A DNA stretch of 64,000 nucleotides from RBC074 sp964645355. Lineage in GTDB: Bacteria > Acidobacteriota > Blastocatellia > RBC074. Location: assembly GCA_964645355.1 (NCBI GenBank), contig CAZXZU010000001.1, positions 1 to 64,000 on the forward strand, in the 5' to 3' direction. Made by a program: the position numbers and the translations under genes. Shown here in pieces: positions 7,749-16,073 of the stretch. The first letter of the stretch is position 1. Every line of letters starts with the position of its first letter. The notes under the pieces were generated by a model. It ran no database searches. It had not been told where the DNA came from and saw only the letters and a program-made list of their open reading frames with translations.

Positions 7749-7970
7749 AAACCGCTTCGCTCAAACTCGTTACAACAAACGAACGATCATCAACCTTCTT
7801 TACCTGCCTGCGCTCAGCCACGACCGGAAAAAGATGAAATAAACTGGCTGCTTTCCGTGATTCAACCAAATGAGAAAGCGGCAAAAGTCACTGGCGAGGC
7901 ACGGCGACAAGTCATCGAAGATTTGGTCTGGGCCGTGCTGACCTGCAAAGAGTTTATGTTCAATCACTGA
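7749..7970 (+). pseudogene. C-terminal remnant of a DUF1549/DUF1553 (planctomycete cytochrome-type) gene
   Basis: An open frame without a start codon runs from after a TGA at 7746-7748 to the TGA at 7968-7970. It ends in EARRQVIEDLVWAVLTCKEF and then MFNH, which is the typical C-terminus of DUF1553 proteins (…DLAWALLNSKEFLFNH). Only about 73 codons remain, and the upstream part (QPSLPACAQPRPEKDEINWLL) is weaker. Intact relatives are about 700-1000 residues long and normally sit just before a DUF1501 gene, such as the one at the left edge of the window. Confidence 0.7.
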
Positions 7971-7977
7971 AAAGCAT

Positions 7978-8041
7978 GTAGTCCCGCCTTTAGGCGGAAT
8001 AAGCGTGGTCGCCGAAACCTTCCGCCTAAAGGCGGGACTAC
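7978..8041. repeat. 22-bp perfect inverted repeat (CCGCCTTTAGGCGG family)
   Basis: The arms at 7978-7999 and 8020-8041 are perfect reverse complements of 22 bp, separated by 20 bp, and each arm contains its own small palindrome (CCGCCTTTAGGCGG). The element lies between the DUF1553 remnant and the ribosome site of the zinc-ribbon gene. Partial relatives are seen at 17048-17057 and 38406-38420. Confidence 0.85.
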
Positions 8042-8066
8042 GAACTTTCCAGACAAGGAGCAAACA

Positions 8067-8267
8067 ATGAACACCGGAGAAATCATCAACCTTTTCTGCC
8101 AAATCGAAGAGCAGGAATGCGACGGCTGCAAACCTTGCCGACGTTGCCAGTTCGAACTAAAAGCCGCCGACAAATTCTGCCGGCGCTGCGGATGGCGACA
8201 ATTCGATTTTGTCACCGGCACAACCGCGCGCCTTTCTGAACGGTTACAACAACAGATTCAGCCGTAA
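8067..8267 (+). CDS. Small zinc-ribbon-like protein
   Basis: This is a 66-residue protein with a clear ribosome site (AAGGAG, seven bases before the ATG). It contains eight cysteines, six of them in pairs: CDGCKPCRRC near residue 18 and CRRCG near residue 40, enough for one or two zinc sites. I do not recognise a named family. It ends seven bases before the MFS gene and may be co-transcribed with it. Confidence 0.65.
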   Translation: MNTGEIINLFCQIEEQECDGCKPCRRCQFELKAADKFCRRCGWRQFDFVTGTTARLSERLQQQIQP

Positions 8268-8273
8268 ATCCCG

Positions 8274-9464
8274 ATGATAAAACTGCGACCCAGCCTGCTG
8301 CTGATTTCGCTGACTTACGCAGGCTTTTTCAGTCTTGGCCTGCCTGACGGCTTGCTGGGCGTAGCCTGGCCTGGAATGCGCGCGGCGTTTGGGCTGCCGC
8401 TGAATGCATTAGGGTCGTTGCTGGCTCTGTTCACGACAGGCTATCTGACTGCGAGCCTGTTCAGCAGTTGGCTGTTGGCGCGAATGAACATCGGCGTGTT
8501 GTTGGCGCTGAGCTGTCTGGGAACCAGCGCCAGCCTGTTCGGTTATTCAGTCGCGCCGAGTTGGTTGATTCTGATTGCTTGCGGCATGCTCGGCGGCGCC
8601 TGCGCGGGGGCGATTGACGCGGGGCTGAACACTTACATCGCCAACTTTCACAACACGCGAACATCCAATTGGGTGCATGCTTGTTACGGAATGGCCACGA
8701 CCAGCGGCCCGGCGTTGATGACAGCGGCGATGGCTTCGGGGAAAAGCTGGCGGTTCGGTTATGCAGTCGTTGCCGCTGCGCAATTCGCTTTGGCGTTGTG
8801 CTTCGGCCTTTCGCGCAAGTTGTGGCCAGCTTCGCTGACGCCAGACGAAGCTCGATCTTCAAACGACTCGCCTTCAATTTCCAAATCACAATTGTGGCGA
8901 TTGCTAGCCGTCTGGCTGAGCGTCGCTGTCTTCGTCGTTTACACCGGCATAGAATCAGCCGCCGGAGCCTGGCCTTACACGCTGTTCACGGAATCGCGCG
9001 GTGTTTCCAAAATGACTGCCGGAAGCTGGGCCAGCGCGTATTGGGGCTGTTTCACGGCGGGAAGAATTCTCTCCGGATTTATCGCTGACCGATTTCCCAC
9101 GCGCCAGTTGATGCGATTCAGCATCGCAGGCATCGGCGTTGGCGCAATTCTGTTGTGGGTGAATCTTTCTTCCCTGCTCAGTTTTGTTGGCGTGGCGTTG
9201 ATTGGTCTGGCTTGCGCGCCGATTTTCCCAACGATGATTGCCACGACTTCGGATCGAATCGCTCAACGTTTTGTCGCCAGCGTCATCGGGCTACAAATTT
9301 CCGCCGCTGTGCTTGGCCAATCGGCGCTGCCGTCTTTGGTTGGTGTGCTGGCGGGAAAATTCGGGCTTGAAGTTTTGCCGCCAACTTTGTTAATCGCAGC
9401 AATCCTGCTGCTGGCATTGAGCGAAACACTGTTCGCCAAATCATCTTCGCCTAAACCTGCCTGA
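8274..9464 (+). CDS. MFS transporter
   Basis: This 396-residue protein is almost wholly hydrophobic, with about twelve membrane segments in two halves joined by a polar loop near residues 190-205 (LTPDEARSSNDSPSISKSQ). The N-terminal half shows typical major facilitator features (GLPDGLLGVAWPGMRAAFGL, and GGACAGAIDAGLNTYIA in the fifth segment). Similar proteins are annotated as fucose- or sugar-permease-like, but the substrate cannot be told. It acts in the inner membrane. Confidence 0.85.
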   Translation: MIKLRPSLLLISLTYAGFFSLGLPDGLLGVAWPGMRAAFGLPLNALGSLLALFTTGYLTASLFSSWLLARMNIGVLLALSCLGTSASLFGYSVAPSWLILIACGMLGGACAGAIDAGLNTYIANFHNTRTSNWVHACYGMATTSGPALMTAAMASGKSWRFGYAVVAAAQFALALCFGLSRKLWPASLTPDEARSSNDSPSISKSQLWRLLAVWLSVAVFVVYTGIESAAGAWPYTLFTESRGVSKMTAGSWASAYWGCFTAGRILSGFIADRFPTRQLMRFSIAGIGVGAILLWVNLSSLLSFVGVALIGLACAPIFPTMIATTSDRIAQRFVASVIGLQISAAVLGQSALPSLVGVLAGKFGLEVLPPTLLIAAILLLALSETLFAKSSSPKPA

Positions 9465-9540
9465 TCGAAACCTCACTGATTTTTCATCGCCTGGAATTTT
9501 TCACTACCCTCTTCGGATTAAACACGCGAGAGAGAACAAC

Positions 9541-9611
9541 GGGTCAGTACTGCGACCGGTAGAGAGCGCGATTTATGAAGACTCGCTCCCTATCGCTCCC
9601 GGTACTGGCTC
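9541..9611. repeat. GGTCAGTAC...GTACTGGCTC imperfect inverted repeat
   Basis: The left arm is at 9541-9568 (GGGTCAGTACTGCGACCGGT...) and the right arm at 9584-9611 (CGCTCCCTATCGCTCCCGGT...); they pair imperfectly over about 28 bp. The element ends about 40 bp before the GMC oxidoreductase start. A related right arm lies inside the M14 peptidase gene at 21131-21168. Confidence 0.75.
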
Positions 9612-9649
9612 ATTGCAGTTGTGAATCAATCAGAAGGGCAGGAGAAGAA

Positions 9650-11194
9650 ATGAACTCGAACCATTACGACGTGATTATCATCGGCACGGGAGCTGGCGGA
9701 GGCACGCTGGCTTACAAGCTGGCTCCGTCGGGCAAACGAATTTTGCTGCTGGAACGCGGCGGATACGTTCCGCGCGAAAAAGAAAATTGGAGCACGCTGG
9801 CCACCGTCAAAGAAGGCAAATACAACACCAAGGAAGAGTGGCGAGACGCCAAAGGCAAGCCGCTCCATCCGCACACGAATTATTACGTCGGCGGCAACAC
9901 CAAATTTTACGGCGCTGCGCTGTTCCGGCTGCGCGAACAGGACTTCGGCGAGTTGAAACATCACGGAGGCATTTCGCCAGCCTGGCCGATCAGTTACGCC
10001 GAGCTTGAGCCGTATTACACCGCCGCCGAACATCTGTATCACGTTCACGGCAATCGCGGCGAAGACATGACCGAACCCTGGGCCAGCGCGCCTTATTCGC
10101 ATCCGGCGGTCAGCCACGAACCGCGCATCGCCAAGCTGGCCGAAGATTTTGAACGGCTGGGTTACAAACCGTTTCACACGCCGCTGGGCGTCATGCTGAA
10201 CGAAAAGCAGATGAACCGCAGCAAGTGCGTGCGCTGCAATACCTGCGACGGTTTTGCCTGCGTGACCAATGCCAAATCCGACGCTCAGGTTGTTTGCGTT
10301 GATCCGGCGCTCGAACATCCGAACGTTTCTCTGCTGACCAATGCGTATGTCGAGCGATTGGAGACGAGCGAGTCAGGCCGCGAAATCAAACGAGTCATCG
10401 TTCGGCGCGATGGCGTCGAAGAAATTTACTCCGCTGATGTGGTGGTCGTTTCGGCGGGAGCAATCAACTCCGCCGCGTTGTTACTGCGTTCAGCCAGCTA
10501 CAAACACCCGAATGGATTGGCAAACGGTTCAGACGTAGTCGGGCGGCATTACATGGGTCACAACAATTCGGTGCTGTTTGCGATTTCGCGTTGCCCCAAC
10601 CCGACAGTCTTTCAAAAGACGATGGCGCTGAACGATTTTTACTTCGCGGGCAAAGAATGGGATTTCCCGATGGGTCACATTTCGTTTGTAGGCAAGTTCG
10701 ACGCAAACATGTTTGCCGCCGGAGCGCCGCCTTTCGCGCCGCATATGACTTTGGATTACATGGCAAAACATTCGCTGGATTTCTGGCTGACTTCTGAAGA
10801 CCTGCCCGATCCGAACAACCGCGTGACTTTAGACCGCGAAGGCCGCATCACGATGGCTTACACGCCGAACAACCTGGAAGGCCACAAGCGGCTTTACGCC
10901 AAAGTGAGAGAAATGGTGAAAGAAGCCGATTGCCACGAGCATCTGATTCCGCTCAACGCTTTTGTCGGCGACCGAATCCCGCTGGCGGGGGTCGCTCATC
11001 AAAACGGGACGATCAGATTCGGCAACGATCCGAAAACTTCGGCGCTGGACAAAAACTGCAAGGCTTACGAAGTGGACAACCTGTACGTGGTTGACGGCAG
11101 CTTCTTCTGTTCCAGCGCGGCGGTCAATCCGGCGCTGACCATTATGGCTAATGCGCTGCGCGTCGGAGATCACCTTTTGGAACGATTGAACTAG
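9650..11194 (+). CDS. GMC-family FAD-dependent oxidoreductase
   Basis: This 514-residue protein begins MNSNHYDVIIIGTGAGGG, the dinucleotide-binding fold of FAD enzymes. The C-terminal region (YVVDGSFFCSSAAVNPALTI) is the GMC C-terminal signature. I chose the ATG at 9650, preceded by AGGAGAAG; the upstream ATG at 9575 would read repeat DNA. Four cysteines (RSKCVRCNTCDGFAC, near residues 190-204) are shared with a subgroup of membrane- or cluster-associated GMC enzymes and may bind metal. The substrate is probably a sugar or alcohol, but nothing here fixes it. No signal peptide is visible. Confidence 0.9.
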   Translation: MNSNHYDVIIIGTGAGGGTLAYKLAPSGKRILLLERGGYVPREKENWSTLATVKEGKYNTKEEWRDAKGKPLHPHTNYYVGGNTKFYGAALFRLREQDFGELKHHGGISPAWPISYAELEPYYTAAEHLYHVHGNRGEDMTEPWASAPYSHPAVSHEPRIAKLAEDFERLGYKPFHTPLGVMLNEKQMNRSKCVRCNTCDGFACVTNAKSDAQVVCVDPALEHPNVSLLTNAYVERLETSESGREIKRVIVRRDGVEEIYSADVVVVSAGAINSAALLLRSASYKHPNGLANGSDVVGRHYMGHNNSVLFAISRCPNPTVFQKTMALNDFYFAGKEWDFPMGHISFVGKFDANMFAAGAPPFAPHMTLDYMAKHSLDFWLTSEDLPDPNNRVTLDREGRITMAYTPNNLEGHKRLYAKVREMVKEADCHEHLIPLNAFVGDRIPLAGVAHQNGTIRFGNDPKTSALDKNCKAYEVDNLYVVDGSFFCSSAAVNPALTIMANALRVGDHLLERLN

Positions 11195-11203
11195 GAGAAA
11201 GCA

Positions 11204-12340
11204 ATGAATTTGAAAAATCAAAAGTCAAAAAGCAAAAGTCAAAAGGCAAAAGGACTGAGTGTTGCCATAGCCAATAGCATCTTCCAAATAAAGTTCGCTC
11301 CTTATTTTTGCTTTTTGATATTTGCCCTTTGCCTTTTGCCTTTTTCGGCAATTAGCCAACAGCCTCTTGTTCGAGCGGTTGACGCAATCGGCTTCACTGT
11401 CAGCGACGTTGACCGCTCAGTCGAGTTCTTCTCCAAGGTTTTGTCTTTTGAAAAAGTCAGCGATGTCGAAGTTACTGGCGACGATTACGAACATCTGCAA
11501 GGCGTGTTCGGCTTGCGAATGCGAGTCGTGCGAATGCGGCTGGGCGATGAGTTCATTGAATTGACCGAATATCTGGCTCCGCGCGGTCGCCCGATTCCGG
11601 TGGATTCGCGCAGCAACGACCGCTGGTTCCAGCACGTCGCCATCATCGTCAACGATATGGATCGCGCCTATCAGTGGCTGCGTAAAAACAAGGTTGAACA
11701 CGCTTCGACCGGGCCGCAAACGTTGCCCGATTGGAACAAGAACGCCGGCGGCATCAAGGCGTTTTACTTCAAAGACCCGGATGACCACACGCTGGAAATT
11801 CTGGAATTCCCCGAAGGCAAAGGCGACGAGAAATGGCATCGGCTGGGCATTCAGAACAGCCGGCAAGACGCTGGAAAATTGTTTTTAGGAATTGACCACA
11901 CGGCGATTGCCGTCGGCGACACCGACGCCAGCTTGAAGTTTTACCGCGACACGCTTGGGCTGCGCGTTGCAGGTGAAAGCGAAAATTACGGAATTGAACA
12001 AGAACGATTGAACAATGTGTTCGGCGCTCGGCTCAGAATCACAGCTTTAAGAGCCGGAGACGGTCGTGCGGCTTCGGGACCGGGCATAGAGTTTTTGGAA
12101 TATCTGGCTCCGCGCGATGGACGGTTGACGCCCGGTGATAAAAGACCAAATGACCTGGTTCATTGGCAAACAAAGCTGGTGACGAACGACATTGAATCCG
12201 CGGCGGTCAGATTGCGCGAAGGCAGGTTCAATTTCATCTCGTCAGGCTTGATTCAGTTCGCTGAGCCGGTGTTGGGATTGAAACGAAGCTTTCTGGTGCG
12301 CGACCCTGATGCCCACGCAATTCAGCTTGTCGAACGATGA
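11204..12340 (+). CDS. Exported protein with two VOC (glyoxalase/dioxygenase-fold) domains
   Basis: This 378-residue protein has a ribosome site (CTAGGAGAAAG) before the ATG, nine bases after the GMC gene. Residues 1-50 form an unusually long signal peptide: a Lys/Ser-rich start (NLKNQKSKSKSQKAKG), then the hydrophobic FCFLIFALCLLPFSAIS. Two VOC domains follow at about 55-205 and 225-378, with IGFTVSDVDRSVEFF and IDHTAIAVGDTDASLKFY as their first strands and LEILEFPE and AIQLVE as metal-ligand strands. VOC proteins bind a divalent metal and act on varied substrates, so the reaction is unknown. The whole signal peptide is read from repeat DNA. Confidence 0.85.
   Translation: MNLKNQKSKSKSQKAKGLSVAIANSIFQIKFAPYFCFLIFALCLLPFSAISQQPLVRAVDAIGFTVSDVDRSVEFFSKVLSFEKVSDVEVTGDDYEHLQGVFGLRMRVVRMRLGDEFIELTEYLAPRGRPIPVDSRSNDRWFQHVAIIVNDMDRAYQWLRKNKVEHASTGPQTLPDWNKNAGGIKAFYFKDPDDHTLEILEFPEGKGDEKWHRLGIQNSRQDAGKLFLGIDHTAIAVGDTDASLKFYRDTLGLRVAGESENYGIEQERLNNVFGARLRITALRAGDGRAASGPGIEFLEYLAPRDGRLTPGDKRPNDLVHWQTKLVTNDIESAAVRLREGRFNFISSGLIQFAEPVLGLKRSFLVRDPDAHAIQLVER
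11214..11346. repeat. CAAAAGGCAAAAG imperfect inverted repeat forming a signal peptide
   Basis: The left arm at 11214-11253 consists of AAAAGTCAAAA and GGCAAAAGG words. The right arm at 11302-11346 consists of TTTTTGCTTTTTGA, CCCTTTGCC and TTTTGCC words that are the reverse complement. The spacer is about 48 bp. It is inside the VOC gene. Confidence 0.75.
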
Positions 12341-12356
12341 AGCGGTAAATTTAAGG

Positions 12357-13487
12357 TTAAGGCTTCTTGGTTGGCGCAGCGGAAACCGGCGCGACGGTTT
12401 GGCTTTTTTTCAAATCGAAACTGATGACGCCGCTGACTTGCACAGGTTGGCCATCCAGCATCGCGGGTTCAAATGTCCAACCGCGCGCTGCCAGAATCGC
12501 GGCGCTGTTCAGATCAGACCGGCCATCAATGATGTGGCTGAAAATCACTTTGCCTTCGGTTGAAACCAGAACTTCGACTTTGGCTTTGCCGGATGAATAA
12601 GCAGCTTTGACCGGGGCATCGCCTGAATCGGCTGGTTTTCCCTGGCGTGCGCTGGGAAAGATAGCCTGCGTTCGTTTAATCGGTTTCCCGCCTTCGATGG
12701 CTTTCATCATTTCATCAGCTTGCTGGTCTTGCTCGTCTTTTGTTCTGGCAAACTCTGAAACACGAATGGTCGGGTAATTGAAATCGGCAGTTTCGGCGGC
12801 CTTGCTGTCTGACAAAGGTTTGGCCATCGAAAGAGCCATTCGTAAATCATCCAGCGATTTTTGCTGATGGTTTTTCGCGGTCGCTTCGTCATTTGCAGCC
12901 AGCGCGGCTTCGGCGTGAAGCAAATTTCTGACGTTATAAGCATCGGCAAAACTGGCTCTCAGTCCCAGCGCGCGCGTGGCGTATTCGATTCCGTTCGTGA
13001 TGACTTCCGAAACTTCCTGCTGAGTGCTTTCCGGCAAATTGTGAGTGACTCTGCCGCCTTTGACTTCAATGTACTTTGCAACCAGATCGTGCGCTTCGCG
13101 CCAGCAAGTCATCGCCGCCCGGTGGTAGCTGTAAGCTTTGACCGAATCTTTTTGCCCGGGCAAGTCCGCGCGTTTCAAAAAATAATCACGAGCCGCCGCC
13201 TGGCTGTCCAGTCGAAAAGCCGTTTCCGCTGCCAATCCCAAAGCTTCGTCGTTGTCAGGCTCTTGCTTCAACGCAGCTTCAAATTTTGCCAGCGCCAATT
13301 TGAATCTCGCCGTGCGATAAAGCGCCTTGCCTTGAGCGGTCAATTCAGCCGCCGGAAGATCGGACTTTTCTTCTTTGGTTTGCTGTTCGACTTTTGGCTC
13401 TGGCTTGTTGCCTGCGGATTGCTGCGCGGCGGCCTGGTTTTGCCAGGCAAAAAGAATCAGGCCAAGCGCCATAAGAATTGTTTTCAT
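12357..13487 (-). CDS. Exported TPR protein with TonB C-terminal domain
   Basis: This 376-residue protein starts at the ATG with its A at 13487 (GAGGACG seven bases before). An N-terminal signal sequence (MKTILMALGLILFAWQNQAA) is followed by a TPR region at about 60-240 (GKALYRTARFKLALAKFEAAL). The C-terminal 80 residues form a TonB-type fold (KVEVLVSTEGKVIFSHIIDG, ILAARGWTFEPAMLDGQPV). Unlike true TonB, there is a cleavable signal and no long proline-rich spacer. Stand-alone TonB-C proteins like this are frequent in acidobacteria, and their role is unclear. It converges with the VOC gene, with 16 bp between them. Confidence 0.8.
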   Translation of the reverse strand: MKTILMALGLILFAWQNQAAAQQSAGNKPEPKVEQQTKEEKSDLPAAELTAQGKALYRTARFKLALAKFEAALKQEPDNDEALGLAAETAFRLDSQAAARDYFLKRADLPGQKDSVKAYSYHRAAMTCWREAHDLVAKYIEVKGGRVTHNLPESTQQEVSEVITNGIEYATRALGLRASFADAYNVRNLLHAEAALAANDEATAKNHQQKSLDDLRMALSMAKPLSDSKAAETADFNYPTIRVSEFARTKDEQDQQADEMMKAIEGGKPIKRTQAIFPSARQGKPADSGDAPVKAAYSSGKAKVEVLVSTEGKVIFSHIIDGRSDLNSAAILAARGWTFEPAMLDGQPVQVSGVISFDLKKSQTVAPVSAAPTKKP

Positions 13488-13528
13488 GATTTTCGTCCTC
13501 AGCATTTGGGGGCTTCCTGACTTCATCG

Positions 13529-14932
13529 TTATTTCAAGCTTTGACTGATTTGTTTTTGATATTTGCGCGCTGAAGCCTTGACGGCTTCTTCATTGATTGT
13601 CAGCAAGCGACGATTACGCATCAACACGCGGCCATTGACTATGGTGTCGGACACATCCGAAGCCTTCACCGCGTAAACCAGATGCGAAAGAAAATTGTAA
13701 AGCGGCGTCAGATGCGCCGCATTCAGGTCAACCAAAATCACATCGGCGCGCTTGCCGGTTTCAATCGAGCCGATTTCCTTTTCCATGTGAAGAGCGCGCG
13801 CTCCGCCAATTGTCGCCATCGCCAAAACGTCCCGCGCCGGAACCGCCGTCGGGTCGCCGGAAATCAGCTTGTGCAACTTGGCAGCCGAATCAATCTCTTC
13901 CCACAAACTCAAGTCGTGATTTGATGCCGCGCCGTCGGTTCCAAGTCCCAATCGCAATCCGGCTTTCAGCATTGCGGGAACCGGCGCGGTGCCAGAAGCC
14001 AGCTTCATATTCGATTGCGGACAATGAGCTATGCCAACTTCACGGCGTTTCAGAATGGCGATCTCCTCGTCGTTGACGTGGACTACGTGCGCGGCCAGCA
14101 AGCGCGGCGAAAGAAAGCCGATCCTTTCCAAATAAGCCGCCGGTCGAGTGTTGTAGTTTTTGGCAATGAATTCCGTCTCGGTCGGAGCTTCGGCCAGATG
14201 AGTCAGAATCGGCGAATCAATTTTTTCAGCCAGCGCGCGAACTTCGTTCAGATGTGCAGTGCTGACAGTGTAAGGCGCGTGCGGAGCAATGGCGGCTGTA
14301 ATCAGCGAATCGCCTTTCCAGCGTTTCAAAAACCGTTCGGTATAGGCCATCGCCTCGGCCCAGGTTTTGTTGTCGGCTACCGGAAAATCAATCACCGTTT
14401 CGCCCAGCACGCCGCGCATTCCCGCGCGTTTGGTTTCTTCGGCAATGGCGTCTTCGAAGTAATACATATCGGCATAAGTCGTAATGCCGCCCCGAATCAT
14501 TTCCGCCAGACCAAGCTGAGTGCCGGTGACTACAAATTCTCGTGTGACGTTTTTGGCTTCCGCCGGAAAGATGTATTTGGTCAGCCAGTCCTGCAGGTTC
14601 AAGTCATCGGCAATCCCGCGAAACAGCACCATCGGAACGTGAGTGTGCGCGTTGACCAGGCCAGGCAAAACGACTTTGCCGCGAGCGTCAATCGTTTGTT
14701 TGGCGCGATAGCCTTTGGCTTTCAACTGAGCGGCATCGCCAACGTCAACGATTCGCTCTCCGCGAATTGCCACAAAGCCGTTGTCGAAAATCCGCCATTC
14801 GCCATCCATCGTCACCACGGCTCCGCCGGTTATTAGCAGATCAACTGAAGTTGCCGTTGAAACTGCGCGCTTTTGCCCGGACAGCACAACGACCGCCGCG
14901 ATCAAAACAACTATGCTGAATAACTTCTTCAT
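13529..14932 (-). CDS. Exported amidohydrolase of the MTA/SAH deaminase (MtaD) type
   Basis: This 467-residue protein has a metal-dependent amidohydrolase barrel: AHTHVPM (His96, His98), SPILTHLAEAPTE with the third His and an acid, and the later AHVVHVNDEE and LGTDGAASNHDL signatures. The order and spacing fit 5'-methylthioadenosine/S-adenosylhomocysteine deaminases. The first 25 residues (MKKLFSIVVLIAAVVVLSG) are a signal sequence, so the enzyme should act outside the cytoplasm, which is unusual for this activity. It is followed on the same strand by cytidine deaminase and other nucleoside genes, which supports a nucleoside substrate. Guanine or other aminohydrolase activity cannot be excluded. 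Confidence 0.85.
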   Translation of the reverse strand: MKKLFSIVVLIAAVVVLSGQKRAVSTATSVDLLITGGAVVTMDGEWRIFDNGFVAIRGERIVDVGDAAQLKAKGYRAKQTIDARGKVVLPGLVNAHTHVPMVLFRGIADDLNLQDWLTKYIFPAEAKNVTREFVVTGTQLGLAEMIRGGITTYADMYYFEDAIAEETKRAGMRGVLGETVIDFPVADNKTWAEAMAYTERFLKRWKGDSLITAAIAPHAPYTVSTAHLNEVRALAEKIDSPILTHLAEAPTETEFIAKNYNTRPAAYLERIGFLSPRLLAAHVVHVNDEEIAILKRREVGIAHCPQSNMKLASGTAPVPAMLKAGLRLGLGTDGAASNHDLSLWEEIDSAAKLHKLISGDPTAVPARDVLAMATIGGARALHMEKEIGSIETGKRADVILVDLNAAHLTPLYNFLSHLVYAVKASDVSDTIVNGRVLMRNRRLLTINEEAVKASARKYQKQISQSLK

Positions 14933-14961
14933 GTTCAGTGGCTCCGATGCGGCATCTCAGC

Positions 14962-15369
14962 TTAAAGAAAACTTCCATCAAAGGCGTCCGGCAACAACTC
15001 GGCGACAGTGTGCTTTACTATCTGCCCTTTCAAATTGACCATCACAATTTCGGTTTGCGCGCCGCAAAGCTCTGAAATCACCTGCCGGCAAGCTCCACAA
15101 GGCGGAACCGGCGCGTATGCATCGGCAATGACTGCCATGCGAATGAAATCGCCTGCGCCTTCCGAAACCGCCTTTCCCAATGCGACGCGTTCAGCGCACA
15201 TCGTCAGCCCGTAGCTGGAATTTTCAACGTTGCAGCCTGTGAAGATTCGCCCGTCGCGGCATTCAACTACCGCGCCGACTTTGAATTTTGAATAAGGAGC
15301 ATAGGCAAGCTCGCGCGCCTGTCTGGCCAGTTCTATCAACTCTTCGGGTGTTTTGCCGGTGTGATTCAC
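14962..15369 (-). CDS. cdd: Cytidine deaminase
   Basis: This 135-residue homotetramer-type cytidine deaminase converts cytidine and deoxycytidine to uridine and deoxyuridine. It has the zinc site Cys58-Ala-Glu60 and PCGAC (Cys91, Cys94) and the substrate-binding GCNVENSSYG segment. Length and motifs match the family throughout. Its ATG overlaps the stop of udk by four bases, so the two are translated together, and the product uridine is the substrate of that kinase. Confidence 0.95.
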   Translation of the reverse strand: MNHTGKTPEELIELARQARELAYAPYSKFKVGAVVECRDGRIFTGCNVENSSYGLTMCAERVALGKAVSEGAGDFIRMAVIADAYAPVPPCGACRQVISELCGAQTEIVMVNLKGQIVKHTVAELLPDAFDGSFL

Positions 15370-15995
15370 GGAGTTTGCTTCACCAATTCCTTTTGTAACT
15401 GAGTTCGGATTTTGCCGGAGATCAGATCAATGCCGACTTCATTGTAACCGCCCTCCGGGATAATCACATCGGCGTAACGTTTGGAAGGTTCGACGAACTG
15501 TTCGTGCATCGGGCGAACAGTTTCCAGGTATTGTTTGATGACCGATTCGACCGTGCGCCCGCGTTCGTTCACGTCGCGCTGCAAACGTCGTATGAAGCGC
15601 AAATCGTCGTTTGTATCCACGAAGATTTTGATGTCCATCAATTCACGCAACGCGGCATCCACAAAAATCAGTATGCCTTCGATAATCATGATCGGCTTCG
15701 GCTTAACGTGAATCGTCTCGGCTTTGCGCGAATGAACCGAGAAATCATAAACCGGCATTTCAATCGCTTCGCCCGTGCGCAACGCCTTGACGTGATTGAT
15801 GAACAGGTCGTTATCCAACGAGTCCGGGTGATCGAAGTTAATCTGATGTCGCAACTCCGGCGGCATATCGCCCATGTTGCGGTAATAACTGTCCTGCTGG
15901 AAAAAGACGATTTGTTCATCGCTGACATTTTCCAGAATGCGCCGAGCGACAGTCGTTTTGCCTGAGCCGGTTCCGCCACAAATTCCAATTATCAT
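15366..15995 (-). CDS. udk: Uridine/cytidine kinase
   Basis: This 209-residue kinase phosphorylates uridine and cytidine to UMP and CMP. The P-loop GGTGSGKT lies at residues 7-14, followed by QQDSYYRN (the uridine-binding stretch), NFDHPDSLDNDL and PVYDFSVHSRK, all typical of Udk. It is encoded between purine nucleoside phosphorylase and cytidine deaminase, an order consistent with a nucleoside salvage transcript. Confidence 0.95.
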   Translation of the reverse strand: MIIGICGGTGSGKTTVARRILENVSDEQIVFFQQDSYYRNMGDMPPELRHQINFDHPDSLDNDLFINHVKALRTGEAIEMPVYDFSVHSRKAETIHVKPKPIMIIEGILIFVDAALRELMDIKIFVDTNDDLRFIRRLQRDVNERGRTVESVIKQYLETVRPMHEQFVEPSKRYADVIIPEGGYNEVGIDLISGKIRTQLQKELVKQTP

Positions 15996-16007
15996 CTTTC
16001 TGGGTGC

Positions 16008-16024
16008 GCGGGCATCCTGCCCGC
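16008..16024. repeat. Short GC palindrome between pnp and udk
   Basis: GCGGGCATCCTGCCCGC can fold into a small hairpin. The surrounding wording (GGGTGCGCGGGCATCCTGCC...) is like other hairpin-type intergenic repeats in this window. It lies just before the start of udk. Confidence 0.55.
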
Positions 16025-16073
16025 TGTAATAAAAGCGCGAAGCTTCCGATTGTTTGGTTCTGAAAATCAGCCG

